Of a stretch of 43,585 bases of DNA, positions 16,384 to 24,938 are shown in pieces. Source of the DNA: Arthrobacter sp. Bi26 (GTDB lineage: Bacteria; Actinomycetota; Actinomycetes; Actinomycetales; Micrococcaceae); NCBI RefSeq assembly GCF_918697925.1, contig NZ_CAKKMF010000038.1:1-43585 (forward strand), in the 5' to 3' direction. The notes under the pieces were generated by a model that was not told the DNA's origin, made no database searches, and saw only the letters and a program-made list of their open reading frames with translations. Each line of letters begins with the position of its first letter. The stretch's first letter is position 1. The translations under genes were made by a program, and so were the position numbers.

Positions 16384-16703
16384 GCCACCAGCTTCAGGCC
16401 GACGACACTCGCGGCAATCCCGCCAAGCAGCAGGATGCGGGCCGCCGTCGCGCGCTCAACTTTGGCGATCATCGCGTAGCCGGAGGTCAGGACGACGCCG
16501 ACCCCCACCCACACGGCGTAGGCCGTTCCGGTGGGGATGGACTGCATGGCGACGGCGAGCCCGCCTGTGCTCGCAATGACGGAGACGAGGAAGACCAAGC
16601 CCGGGACCAGCCGGCGCCGGCCGGTGGCCTGCGACGTGCGGTGCAGGGCGGCGGCCCAGACGGCCTCCAGCGCTCCGGAAAGAATGAGAATTAACCACGA
16701 CAT
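16380..16703 (-). CDS. SMR-family exporter, first subunit of a pair
   Basis: A 107-residue four-helix SMR protein of standard length. Glu13 and Trp16 (LEAVWA) occupy the same positions as in SugE/Gdx, and GTAYAVWVGVG is conserved. Paired SMR genes such as YkkCD work as heterodimeric exporters of guanidinium or cationic toxins; the residue pattern favours guanidinium-type substrates, but this is an inference. I looked for a guanidine riboswitch upstream (16704-16860) and did not find a convincing one. A TAGACT -10-like element lies about 85 bp upstream on the minus strand. Confidence 0.88.
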   Translation of the reverse strand: MSWLILILSGALEAVWAAALHRTSQATGRRRLVPGLVFLVSVIASTGGLAVAMQSIPTGTAYAVWVGVGVVLTSGYAMIAKVERATAARILLLGGIAASVVGLKLVA

Positions 16704-16955
16704 GACGGCTCCTGTGGCCAGTCTTGTCGCGTGCCGGGTACTGAACCGTCGTCCGGAGGCCCGGAAGAAGGGGCCTTGGCCTCCAAGTCTAGCAAAACCG
16801 CGTCGCAGCCGGTCGACTTACAGGCCGACGGCGTCGCTCCAGAGCATGAATGTGCGCCCCACAGGGTAGTGCACGCACGGCTCGTCCGGCGAGATAAGGT
16901 CTCCGGGCGGTCAAAGGTAGGCAGTCAAGATCGTGGCTCAAAGGTGCGGTGTCGG

Positions 16956-17696
16956 TCAATAGCGTTTGGCCTGCTCGGTCAGCAGCCAGTCGGTGGTGGC
17001 CGAGATGAGGGCCTTGACCCCCGTTTCGGCGGCGCCTGGATCGTGGGCCTCAATGGCGGCTGCCACGTCCTCGAGGATTACCGTGGTGCATCCGCGGTAC
17101 CCGTCGTCCGTGCAGGGCAGCAGCGTGAGGGTGCCAAGATCGGCCTGTAGCCGGATGAGCTCGCGGGCGAGCCGGGCGGAACGTGCAATGGCCGCGACTT
17201 CCAGCAGGAACTCCGAGAGGGCCAGACGCCAGCTCAGGGAGTCATCGTCGGCTGAGGGGATGAACGAGCGCAGCGTGGCGATGTCGGCGGCGTCGGAGCG
17301 CCGGGCCGCCACCCCCGCGCAGGCCGCGGCGATCGCCTGGTAGTGCAGCGCGAGGTCCCTGATCTGCAGCCGGCTCAACTCGTGCAGTTGCGCCAGTGCC
17401 CGTTCCCGGGAGGGCAGCACGTTGTCGGCGATGAAGCTTCCGCCGCTGCGGCCGCGTGCGGTCCGGATGATTCCCGAGGCACGCAGTTGGGAAAGGGCCT
17501 CCCGCGCCGTTACTGCGGACACTCCGAGAGCCGCGGCAAGCTCGGTTTCGTTCGGCAGCCGCTGGCCGCTGGTCAGCAGCCCGGTTTCCACCGCCTGTTC
17601 GATCCGGCCGCACACTTCATCGACGAGCCCGCGTGATTTGATCGGAGTGAAGACCGCAGCCAGGCTCCGGGAGGCGCCATTCGGCGACAACAACAT
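16956..17696 (-). CDS. GntR-family regulator with FCD domain
   Basis: A 246-residue transcription factor. The winged HTH spans about residues 20-90, including GQRLPNETELAAALGVSAVTAREALSQL written in the usual GntR pattern, and the all-helical FCD effector domain covers about 110-235. GGGAGG precedes the ATG at 17696. FCD regulators usually bind organic or amino acids and repress the adjacent operon. The gene is divergent from the YdcSTUV-like ABC operon, which it probably controls. Confidence 0.87.
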   Translation of the reverse strand: MLLSPNGASRSLAAVFTPIKSRGLVDEVCGRIEQAVETGLLTSGQRLPNETELAAALGVSAVTAREALSQLRASGIIRTARGRSGGSFIADNVLPSRERALAQLHELSRLQIRDLALHYQAIAAACAGVAARRSDAADIATLRSFIPSADDDSLSWRLALSEFLLEVAAIARSARLARELIRLQADLGTLTLLPCTDDGYRGCTTVILEDVAAAIEAHDPGAAETGVKALISATTDWLLTEQAKRY

Positions 17697-17823
17697 CCGG
17701 GCCTCCCTTCCCTTCGGCGGTATCCGCCCCCGCCCCGTCCGGGGCGTCCGTGCAGCTTCCGCGGGCGGCGCCGCCGCGCGTCGCCGGGGCTGATGTCATC
17801 CTAATGCGGGCTTTGCCGGAGGG

Positions 17824-17856
17824 TCTATGCATAAAACCTATGAAGTAATAGCATTT
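17824..17856. promoter_or_regulatory. AT-rich divergent promoter/operator region
   Basis: A conspicuously AT-rich stretch in GC-rich DNA contains TATGCATAAAACCTATG and GTAATAGCAT, with ATGC repeated in both orientations. It lies between the GntR gene and the ABC operon and probably includes promoter and operator elements. Confidence 0.4.
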
Positions 17857-17940
17857 GGCCAAGCAGCCCGTGTGGACTGGCTCACATTGCGCTGTGTGGC
17901 TCTCTGGTGGACGATCCGGCAACGGAGTAAGGCGCACCCC

Positions 17941-19056
17941 ATGACCGAAACACTGGCCGCCGGCAGCTCGACCGGAACCGAAGAGGTTCCGGCGATTCGC
18001 CTGCGTAAGCTCACCAAGGTCTTCGGGGATACGGTCGCGGTAAATGGCGTGGACCTGGACATCCGCCACGGGGAGTTCTTCTCCATGCTTGGCCCGTCCG
18101 GCTCCGGCAAGACCACGGTCCTGCGCTTGATCGCCGGCTTCGAGCTGCCCACCTCCGGCAGCATTGAACTCGACGGCAAGGACGTCACGGCGATGGCACC
18201 GTTCCAGCGGGACGTCAACACCGTTTTTCAGGACTACGCCCTGTTCCCGCACATGTCGCTCGTGGACAACGTCGCCTATGGGCTGCGGGTGCGCGGCATG
18301 CCCGGAAGCCAGCGCCGGCAGCGGGCCAGGGAGGCCCTGGACCGCGTTCAGCTCGGGAAGTTCCTCGGCCGCAAACCCGCCCAGCTCTCCGGCGGCCAGC
18401 GGCAGCGGGTTGCCCTGGCCCGGGCGCTCGTGGTCGAGCCGAAGGTCCTCCTGCTGGACGAGCCACTCGGCGCCCTGGACCTCAAGCTCCGGCAACAGAT
18501 GCAGGTCGAACTCAAGGAATTGCAGCGCTCGCTGGGCATCACCTTCATCTTTGTCACCCACGACCAGGAGGAAGCCCTGACCATGAGCGACAGGATCGGC
18601 GTCTTCAACAACGGCAGCATCGAACAGATCGGTACCGCGCACGAAATCTACGAGCGGCCCGGTGGCATCTTTGTGGCCACCTTCGTCGGCACCTCCAACA
18701 TTTTCGACGCCGCCCAGGCCCAGGCGGTCTATGGCCGGCCAGATCCCTTTTGCATCCGTCCCGAGCGGCTGCGCGTCGCCTGGACCGGGAAACCCGAGCA
18801 CCGTTCCGGCACCACCTCCCGGCCCGGGACGGTGACGTCGTTCGTCTACGTCGGGCACGCCACCCAGGTGCGGGTGCAGCTCGACGGCGGGCCCGCCGTC
18901 GTCGCCCTTGTGCCGGAAAAGCTGCCCGGCAGCGACGCGGAACTGGTAAACGGGCCTGTCACGGTCAGCTGGGACGACGACGCCGTCGTTTGGCTTCCGG
19001 CCAGCGGTTCCCACACCGATTCACCGCAGACCGATTCACCACAGATCGAAAGGTAA
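17941..19056 (+). CDS. ydcT: ABC transporter ATP-binding protein, YdcT/PotA-like
   Basis: A 371-residue ABC ATPase. Walker A GPSGSGKT (51-58), Q-loop Gln97, signature LSGGQ (149-153), Walker B LLLDEP (170-175) and an H-loop in FVTHDQEEA are intact. A C-terminal TOBE-type regulatory domain follows from about 290. The frame is open from 17827, but ATG 17941 gives the family N-terminus and has AAGG at suitable distance. It is the first gene of an ATPase-binding protein-permease-permease operon; the binding protein stop-start gap is 5 bp. It powers import of a polyamine-like compound (inferred from the binding protein). Confidence 0.9.
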   Translation: MTETLAAGSSTGTEEVPAIRLRKLTKVFGDTVAVNGVDLDIRHGEFFSMLGPSGSGKTTVLRLIAGFELPTSGSIELDGKDVTAMAPFQRDVNTVFQDYALFPHMSLVDNVAYGLRVRGMPGSQRRQRAREALDRVQLGKFLGRKPAQLSGGQRQRVALARALVVEPKVLLLDEPLGALDLKLRQQMQVELKELQRSLGITFIFVTHDQEEALTMSDRIGVFNNGSIEQIGTAHEIYERPGGIFVATFVGTSNIFDAAQAQAVYGRPDPFCIRPERLRVAWTGKPEHRSGTTSRPGTVTSFVYVGHATQVRVQLDGGPAVVALVPEKLPGSDAELVNGPVTVSWDDDAVVWLPASGSHTDSPQTDSPQIER

Positions 19057-19061
19057 GGATC

Positions 19062-20249
19062 ATGGCTCCTGGAACAAAGGCCTCCCTCGTGGTCGGGGTG
19101 GTCGCGGCGGCAACCCTCGCGCTGTCAGCCTGCGGAACGAGCGGCGGATCGGGTACCTCAGCGTCGGCGCAAGCTACCAAGACTGAGATCGGCACCGGTG
19201 AGGGCCAGCTGTCCATCCTCGGGTGGCCCGGGTATGCCGAGGACGGCAGCAACGATCCGGCGGTGGACTGGGTGCATCCGTTCGAACAAGAGACCGGGTG
19301 CAAGGTCAGTTTTAAGCCGTTCGGCACCTCGGACGAGGCCGTGACGCTCATGCGCACGGGTCAGTACGACGTCGTCTCGGCCTCCGGGGATGCCTCGCTG
19401 CGCCTGATCGCTGGCCAGGATGTGCAGCCGGTCAACATGAGCCTGCTGAAGAACTATCCGGACATCTATCCGTTCCTGAAGGACAAGGCCTGGAACACCG
19501 TCAACGGTGTGAACTACGGGATGCCCCACGGCTGGGGCGCCAACCTGCTGATGTACACCACGGACAAGGTCACCCCGGCGCCCACCTCCTGGAGCGCGGT
19601 GTTTGACGATGCTGCCCAGAACACCGGCAAGGTCACGGCCTACGATTCGCCGATCTACATCGCCGACGCCGCCGTCTACCTCATGGCGCACAAGCCGGAC
19701 CTGGGCATCAAGAACCCTTATGCCCTCGACAAGGACCAGCTGGCCGCCGCCGTCGACCTGCTCAAGCAGCAGCGCGCGCACATCGGCGAGTACTGGAGCG
19801 ACGTCCTCAAGGAAGTCCAGGCCTTCACGTCCGGGAGTACCGTGGTCGGCACCACCTGGCAGGTGGGGGCCAACATCGCCACGGCCGACGGCGCCAAGGT
19901 CGCAACCCTTGTCCCTGACGAGGGTGCCACCGGCTGGTCGGACACCTGGATGATCGGGTCCAAGACCAAGAACGTGAACTGCGCCTACAAATGGCTTGAC
20001 TACATCGCCAGCCCCAAGCCGAATGCCCAGGTGGCCGAGTACTTTGGCGAATCCCCGGCCAACGCGAAAAGCTGCGAGCTGACCACTGACCCTAAGCACT
20101 GCGAGACGTACCACTCCGGTGATACGGCCTACGCCGAGAAGATCTGGTACTGGACCACCCCGGTCGCCCAGTGCCTCGATGGCCGCAAGGACGTCAAGTG
20201 CACCGACTATTCGGAATGGACCAAATCCTGGACGGAAATCAAGGGCTGA
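19062..20249 (+). CDS. ydcS: ABC solute-binding lipoprotein, YdcS-like
   Basis: A 395-residue lipoprotein: signal peptide with lipobox LSAC (Cys24), then a type-2 periplasmic binding fold. Its mature part matches my recollection of E. coli YdcS: LSILGWPGYAEDG, QYDVVSASGDASLRLIAG, VNYGMPHGWGANLLMY, YIADAAVYL and CAYKWLDY. YdcS belongs to the polyamine (PotD/PotF) family, and YdcSTUV has been implicated in putrescine uptake. The true ligand here is unknown. ATG 19062 follows AAGGTAAGG that overlaps the end of the ATPase gene. The open frame upstream (from 18750) is not used. Confidence 0.9.
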   Translation: MAPGTKASLVVGVVAAATLALSACGTSGGSGTSASAQATKTEIGTGEGQLSILGWPGYAEDGSNDPAVDWVHPFEQETGCKVSFKPFGTSDEAVTLMRTGQYDVVSASGDASLRLIAGQDVQPVNMSLLKNYPDIYPFLKDKAWNTVNGVNYGMPHGWGANLLMYTTDKVTPAPTSWSAVFDDAAQNTGKVTAYDSPIYIADAAVYLMAHKPDLGIKNPYALDKDQLAAAVDLLKQQRAHIGEYWSDVLKEVQAFTSGSTVVGTTWQVGANIATADGAKVATLVPDEGATGWSDTWMIGSKTKNVNCAYKWLDYIASPKPNAQVAEYFGESPANAKSCELTTDPKHCETYHSGDTAYAEKIWYWTTPVAQCLDGRKDVKCTDYSEWTKSWTEIKG

Positions 20250-20319
20250 TTCCGGACATCGGGCCGCAAGGGATCCGGAAGAAACGGCCGGCCCGAGGGT
20301 CGGCAGAAACAAAGGCGAG

Positions 20320-21249
20320 ATGGCACAACAATTGCAGCAGCTTCCGCCCGGCTCACCGCAGAGTGCCGGGGCTGTACCCCGGGCGAAAGCCAATTCCTTC
20401 TCGGCGCTGCTGCACCGCTCGCCCAGGCTGCGGCTTGCCGGGCTGCTCACGGCCCCGGCGCTCTGGCTGGTCCTTGTCTATGTCGCGGCCCTGGCGGCAC
20501 TGCTGATCACGGCGTTCTGGACCGTGGACACCTTCACCGGAGAGGTGTCCACGGAGTGGACCACTGAAAACATCGTCACGGTCCTGACGGATCCGGTGTA
20601 CCAGCGGATCACTCTGCGGACAGTGTGGATTGCCGTGGCGGTCACCGTGATCGACATGATCCTTGCCCTGCCCATCGCGTTCTTCATCGCCAAGGTGGCT
20701 CCGGCCCGCTGGGAGAAACTGCTCGTGGTGGCCGTGCTGATGCCGCTGTGGGCAAGCTACCTGGTCAAGGCCTACGCCTGGCGGAATGTCCTTTCCGAGG
20801 GTGGCCTGCTGGAGTGGCTGGGGGCGCCGATCGGCCTGTCGTCGCCGGGCTACGGCGAGACCGCCGTCATCGTGACCCTGTCCTACATCTGGCTGCCGTA
20901 CATGATCCTGCCGATCTACGCGGGCTTTGACCGGGTGCCCGACTCCCTGCTTGAGGCCTCCGGGGATCTTGGCGCGAAGCCGCTGACCACCATGCGCCTT
21001 GTCATGCTTCCGCTGCTGGTCCCTTCGATCATCGCGGGCACGATCTTCACGTTCTCCCTGTCCCTGGGTGACTACATCACCGCGCAGATCGTCGGCGGGA
21101 CCACCCAGATGCTGGGCACCGTGGTTTACGCAAACGTCGGGGCGGCGAACAACCTGCCGTTCGCCGCCGCGGTCTCGCTGGTTCCGATCGCCATCATCAT
21201 GTTCTATCTCTTCATCGTCCGGCGTACCGGCGCCCTGAACAGCCTGTAG
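20320..21249 (+). CDS. ydcU: ABC transporter permease, YdcU/PotB-like
   Basis: A 309-residue inner-membrane permease with six predicted membrane segments and the EAA loop near EASGDLGAKPLTTMRLVMLPLLVPS. It forms a heterodimeric channel with the next gene product. AAAGGCGAG precedes the ATG at 20320; the frame is open further upstream into the binding-protein gene but that part is not used. It lies 70 bp after the binding-protein stop. Confidence 0.9.
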   Translation: MAQQLQQLPPGSPQSAGAVPRAKANSFSALLHRSPRLRLAGLLTAPALWLVLVYVAALAALLITAFWTVDTFTGEVSTEWTTENIVTVLTDPVYQRITLRTVWIAVAVTVIDMILALPIAFFIAKVAPARWEKLLVVAVLMPLWASYLVKAYAWRNVLSEGGLLEWLGAPIGLSSPGYGETAVIVTLSYIWLPYMILPIYAGFDRVPDSLLEASGDLGAKPLTTMRLVMLPLLVPSIIAGTIFTFSLSLGDYITAQIVGGTTQMLGTVVYANVGAANNLPFAAAVSLVPIAIIMFYLFIVRRTGALNSL

Positions 21250-21262
21250 CGAAAGGCGCCTC

Positions 21263-22090
21263 ATGAGACTTTCCCGTAGCGCCAAAGTGGTCCTGGGCGT
21301 CATAACCGGGCTGGTGCTGTTGTTCATCTACACGCCGCTGCTGCTGGTGGTGGTGAACTCGTTCAACGCGGACCGGACGTTCGGCTGGCCGCCCAAGGGC
21401 TTCACGCTGGAATGGTGGGGCAAGGCTTTCGACTCTCCCGGCGTACGGGATGCCGTCGTGTCCTCCGTGTGGGTGGCATTGGTCTCGACCATCGTCTCGC
21501 TGGTGCTGGGAACGCTGCTGGCGATCTCACTGCAGCGCTATGAGTTCTTCGGCCGCGACGTCATCAGCCTCCTGGTGATCTTGCCCATCGCATTGCCCGG
21601 CGTTGTCACGGGCATCGCCCTGAACAACATGTTCACCACCATCCTGGGCGTCCCGCTGAGCCTGTGGACAGTGGTGATCGCCCACGCGACCTTCTGCATG
21701 GTGACCGTGTTCAACAACGCGATTGCACGGCTCCGCCGCACCAGCGCCGGCCTGGAGGAAGCGTCGTCCGATCTCGGCGCCGGCGTCTTCACCACCTTCG
21801 GCTTGGTGACCTTCCCGCAATTGCGCTCTGCCCTGCTGGCCGGCGGCCTGCTGGCCTTCGCGCTGAGCTTCGACGAAATCATCGTCACGACGTTCACGAT
21901 CGGGGCCGGGGAGACCACGCTGCCGATCTGGATCCTGCAGAACCTCTTCCGCCCGAATCAGGCGCCCGTGGTCAATGTCGTGGCCGTCGTGCTGATCGTG
22001 GTCTCGATCGTCCCCATCTGGCTCGCCCAGCGCTTGTCGGGGGACTCGGTGGGAGTCAGCGAGGCCAGGGTGAAGGCGGACGGGCGCTAG
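21263..22090 (+). CDS. ydcV: ABC transporter permease, YdcV/PotC-like
   Basis: A 275-residue permease with six membrane segments, the N-terminal YTPLLLVVVNSFNADR typical of PotC/YdcV, and an EAA loop at EEASSDLGAGVFTTFGLVTFPQLRS. GAAAGGCGCC precedes the ATG. It is the last gene of the importer operon and overlaps the convergent hutD stop in the 4-bp CTAG (22087-22090), so no separate terminator lies between them. Confidence 0.9.
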   Translation: MRLSRSAKVVLGVITGLVLLFIYTPLLLVVVNSFNADRTFGWPPKGFTLEWWGKAFDSPGVRDAVVSSVWVALVSTIVSLVLGTLLAISLQRYEFFGRDVISLLVILPIALPGVVTGIALNNMFTTILGVPLSLWTVVIAHATFCMVTVFNNAIARLRRTSAGLEEASSDLGAGVFTTFGLVTFPQLRSALLAGGLLAFALSFDEIIVTTFTIGAGETTLPIWILQNLFRPNQAPVVNVVAVVLIVVSIVPIWLAQRLSGDSVGVSEARVKADGR

Positions 22091-22779
22091 TCCGAGCCGG
22101 CCTCCGCCGCCGGATCGATGGAAACGACCGCCAGGAAGCCACGGCCCAGGATTTCCGGCGTGGCGGTATCAGCGCCGACGACGGCGTCATAACGGTTCAG
22201 CTCGACGCGCTCCGGCTCAGCAGCGACGGCGCCCGTCGGCGCTGTGGGGATCGGCGCCGTGGGGACCGGCTCTGTGCCCGTGTCGGCTGCGGGCGCGGGG
22301 CGGCCCGCAGTCCCGGGGCTGACGGTCCCTTGGCCCTGCAGGAGGATGCCGAACTGGCCTTCGAACACCGGATGGGCGCGTTTCTTGGACAGCTCGATGA
22401 TTGACGTGTAGCCCTTGAAGGCGCCGTTGCGGGTGATGACGTTCAGATCCCGGATGTCGCCCGTGGGCAGTGCCCCGGCCGAGGCCGCGTCGCCGGAGAA
22501 CCGGAATGGCCGGTACTTCTCCAGCGGGTGCTCGGCGCCGTCTACGCTCAGGAGCAACAACTCGCCGTCAATGACCGTCAACACGCGGTCCATTCCGGCG
22601 AAAGCGGAGAAGGGGCCGGCCTTGGATACCTCGGCAATGCTGACTCGCCAGTCCCATGCGTTTTCCTGCGCGGCGGTTTGCGCGGACGAGGCCCGCGGAT
22701 GGCGTGCCACTTCGCGCGTCACCCCGCCGCCGTTGCGCCAGGGGTGGGCTTTGAGCTCGGCATAGCGGATGATCTCCAT
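22087..22779 (-). CDS. hutD: HutD/Ves family protein
   Basis: A 230-residue cupin-fold protein of the HutD/Ves family. Features include the N-terminal MEIIRYAELKAHPWRNGGGVTREVA, WDWRVSIAEVSKAGPFSAFAGMDRVLTVIDG and LRDLNVITRN-like DIRDLNVITRNG. HutD often accompanies histidine utilisation genes, but no hut genes are in this window. A Pro/Ala/Thr-rich insert (about residues 155-190, with three TAPxPTAP-like repeats) splits the domain and is unusual. It converges on the ABC operon, with overlapping stop codons. Confidence 0.85.
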   Translation of the reverse strand: MEIIRYAELKAHPWRNGGGVTREVARHPRASSAQTAAQENAWDWRVSIAEVSKAGPFSAFAGMDRVLTVIDGELLLLSVDGAEHPLEKYRPFRFSGDAASAGALPTGDIRDLNVITRNGAFKGYTSIIELSKKRAHPVFEGQFGILLQGQGTVSPGTAGRPAPAADTGTEPVPTAPIPTAPTGAVAAEPERVELNRYDAVVGADTATPEILGRGFLAVVSIDPAAEAGSD

Positions 22780-22949
22780 GGCCCCAGCCTATCGGCCCGG
22801 CTCTGGGCCCCGGCCGCCAGCCGGCTCGGCCGGCGCCGCCGCCGATGCCGATGCCGACGGCGACGCTCCTGCCGGCGCCGACGCGAAGTCGGCGGCGGCG
22901 GTCCTGTCTTGCTAACGTCAGAGGCAGGAAGCGTGCGGAAGGAGCCTGA

Positions 22950-23552
22950 ATGTTTGTCAAAGTGTGCGGCCTTAGCACCGCGGATGCGGTCCGCGTCGCG
23001 GCAGGTGCCGGCGCGGACGCTGTCGGCTTCGTCCTGACCCGCAGCCCCCGGGAGGTCACGCCGGAACAGGTCAGGAACCTCCTCGCCCACGTCCCGAACG
23101 GGTTGCCCGCGGTGGGCGTGTTCCGGCACGAACCGGCCGCTGACGCCGTCGCCGTCGCCCGTGAGGCGGGCCTGGTCTGGGTCCAGCTCCACGGCGACCG
23201 TTCACCGGCGGACGTCCGGACGGTGCACGACGCCGGGATGAAGCTGATCCGGGCCGTCACCATGGCTGCCCCTGCGGAAGCCTTCGACCATTGGGGTGAG
23301 GAACTGCTCCTGATCGACGCCGCTGTCCCCGGCTCCGGGGAAGCCTGGGACTACGGCTCCGTCCGGGCCAAGGCACTGGCCGGACGCAAGTGGCTGCTCG
23401 CCGGTGGCCTGGATCCCGCCAACGTGGCCCGGGCAGCGGCGGAGGCCGGGGCGTGGGGCGTCGATGTGTCTTCCGGTGTCGAGTCGGCGCGCGGCATCAA
23501 GGACCTTGCCAAAATTGGGGACTTCGTGCGGGCGGCCAAGGAGTCCGGATGA
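22950..23552 (+). CDS. trpF: Phosphoribosylanthranilate isomerase
   Basis: A 200-residue TIM-barrel enzyme that converts N-(5-phosphoribosyl)anthranilate to CdRP in tryptophan synthesis. Catalytic Cys6 (KVCGL) and Asp123 (LLIDAAVPGSG) are present, as are the phosphate-binding LLAGGLDPANV (149-159) and GVDVSSGVE (170-178). GGAAGGAG precedes the ATG, with a TAACGT -10-like element about 35 bp upstream. It stands alone without other trp genes. Many actinobacteria lack trpF because PriA does both HisA and TrpF jobs, so a separate, intact copy is notable. Confidence 0.9.
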   Translation: MFVKVCGLSTADAVRVAAGAGADAVGFVLTRSPREVTPEQVRNLLAHVPNGLPAVGVFRHEPAADAVAVAREAGLVWVQLHGDRSPADVRTVHDAGMKLIRAVTMAAPAEAFDHWGEELLLIDAAVPGSGEAWDYGSVRAKALAGRKWLLAGGLDPANVARAAAEAGAWGVDVSSGVESARGIKDLAKIGDFVRAAKESG

Positions 23553-23584
23553 GTCCGGAACCGCCCGCCCACTATCGGAGGGAG

Positions 23585-24313
23585 CTAGGAGCGTTTGATG
23601 ATGACGTCATCGATGTATTCGTCGCCCTTTTGCCGGTTGTGCTCGGCCCCGAGCTGAACTTTGCTCAGGCTGCTCCCCAGCATTTTGACGCTCGAGCTGC
23701 TGTATCGCTGCACGCCGTCGAACCATACCTGGATTGTTGAGGCGCTGCCGTTGGCGGTCACCCGCATGCTGACATGGTGCCAGGCGCCAAGGGAGATGCT
23801 GCTGGAGATCAGCTTCGTGTAGACAAAGGTGCCGCTCGGTGAGGTGACCCGGAGCCACAGCTGCCCGTTGCTGTTGTAGCGGTAGATGTCCGCGACGCGG
23901 GTGGAGCCGGAGAAGAAGCGGAAGTACGGGACGTCATTGCCGGAAACGCCGGCCACAGTGATGTTGAACCAGCCGTCTGCGTACGAGGTCTTGGTCCCCG
24001 AGGTGAAAGCCGGGGCGGAAAGGTTTGCGAGCGAACCGGAATCCGTGGTCACGTGGAGCTTGGCTGAATGCGTCCCGGTATGCCCCCGCGAACTGGAAAT
24101 CGTTGCCGTGCCGGTGCCCGACACTTTGGGGATGAGGCCGCAAAAGCCGCCCGCTTCAAAACTCGTGGCGAGCACAATGGTGCCGGGATAGGAGTTTTTC
24201 GGCGCGGGGCTGCACGTTGCGGCGGTAGCAGCCTGGGCGGAACCGAAGACAAGGGAACCGGCTACGAGCAATCCGAGCGTCCCAACCATGCTGAGGGTTC
24301 TTAGTTTTCTCAT
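23585..24313 (-). CDS. Secreted LamG-like (concanavalin-fold) protein
   Basis: A 242-residue exported protein. Residues 1-30 form a signal peptide (KLRTLSMVG then a hydrophobic core and AQA cleavage site). The mature part is Ser/Thr-rich and beta-strand-rich, with patterns of LamG or heparin-lyase-like jelly rolls: SSSRGHTGTHSAKLHV, WHHVSMRV, IQVWFDGVQRY and YIDDVIIKR at the end. It probably binds or trims a polysaccharide outside the cell. ATG 24313 follows GGAAAG. It is the last gene of the minus-strand glycan cluster, 71 bp after the small membrane protein, and converges on trpF. Confidence 0.78.
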   Translation of the reverse strand: MRKLRTLSMVGTLGLLVAGSLVFGSAQAATAATCSPAPKNSYPGTIVLATSFEAGGFCGLIPKVSGTGTATISSSRGHTGTHSAKLHVTTDSGSLANLSAPAFTSGTKTSYADGWFNITVAGVSGNDVPYFRFFSGSTRVADIYRYNSNGQLWLRVTSPSGTFVYTKLISSSISLGAWHHVSMRVTANGSASTIQVWFDGVQRYSSSSVKMLGSSLSKVQLGAEHNRQKGDEYIDDVIIKRS

Positions 24314-24384
24314 TGAAGATACTTTCCGTGATTGGTTCGACTTGTTGTGCCCTTGTGCCGCGGCACCGGGAGGGCGGCTTTCTG

Positions 24385-24564
24385 TCATGCAAGCTGCGCC
24401 AGATGCACCAACTGCACGACCGCCGCGACGCCGACTATGGCCAGCAGGGCTGCGGTGATGATCACCACGGCGCGCGGCAGTGCCTTGTCCGGCTTCAACA
24501 CGCGCAGCACGTCGCAACTCACGAGTGCCGTCACTGTGGCCAGCCCTGTCAGGAAAATAATCAT
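24385..24564 (-). CDS. 59-residue small membrane protein
   Basis: An open frame encodes 59 residues starting MIIFLTGLATVTALVSCDVL. Two hydrophobic segments (about 1-18 and 32-55) are separated by a short basic loop RVLKPDKALPRA, suggesting a two-helix hairpin membrane protein. Its ATG overlaps the stop codon of the preceding gene by 4 bp (ATGA at 24564-24561), which supports real translation by coupling. No family is recognised. It is part of the glycan-assembly cluster, perhaps as an accessory subunit of the membrane machinery. Confidence 0.65.
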   Translation of the reverse strand: MIIFLTGLATVTALVSCDVLRVLKPDKALPRAVVIITAALLAIVGVAAVVQLVHLAQLA

Positions 24565-24938
24565 TTCGCACGCACCAGGGCCCGCTTTGGCCTCTTGAGC
24601 TCAAGGCCCAGGAAGGCGAGCGTTACCAACGACAGGACGCAGACGCCTGCCGGCGGTGACCAGAGCCGTGCATAGATCATCGCCGTCGCCACGAGGGTGG
24701 ACATCGCGAGGCTGAAAGCAATTGCGATGGCGATGCTGAGGGGCAGCGCTCCAGTGGCCTGGGCTGAGCGCGGGGGGTCGAAGCGGAGGAGCAGCACCAG
24801 CGCGGTTCCAGGCCCGGCCAGCATCAAGAGGCCGATCACCGCCAGGCGCAGGCCCTCGGGACCGACAAACGAGAGCGGTACGGCGGCTAGGGCGACGGCT
24901 GCCGTCGCATAGCTCACGTAGCTGCGTTCAGTTGCCAT
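24561..24938 (-). CDS. Small polytopic membrane protein of the glycan cluster
   Basis: A 125-residue protein with four hydrophobic segments (about 9-25, 31-50, 64-87 and 93-111) and a basic C-terminus (LELKRPKRALVRAK). The family is not recognised. Its start overlaps the end of the large membrane-protein gene by 11 bp and its stop overlaps the next small gene by 4 bp, so all three are tightly coupled. This suggests subunits of one membrane complex. Confidence 0.75.
   Translation of the reverse strand: MATERSYVSYATAAVALAAVPLSFVGPEGLRLAVIGLLMLAGPGTALVLLLRFDPPRSAQATGALPLSIAIAIAFSLAMSTLVATAMIYARLWSPPAGVCVLSLVTLAFLGLELKRPKRALVRAK

Noticed and set aside
16704..16860. Guanidine riboswitch before the SMR pair.
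   Set aside because: Only isolated ACGA and CTAG pieces were found; the conserved core and stems are absent by eye.
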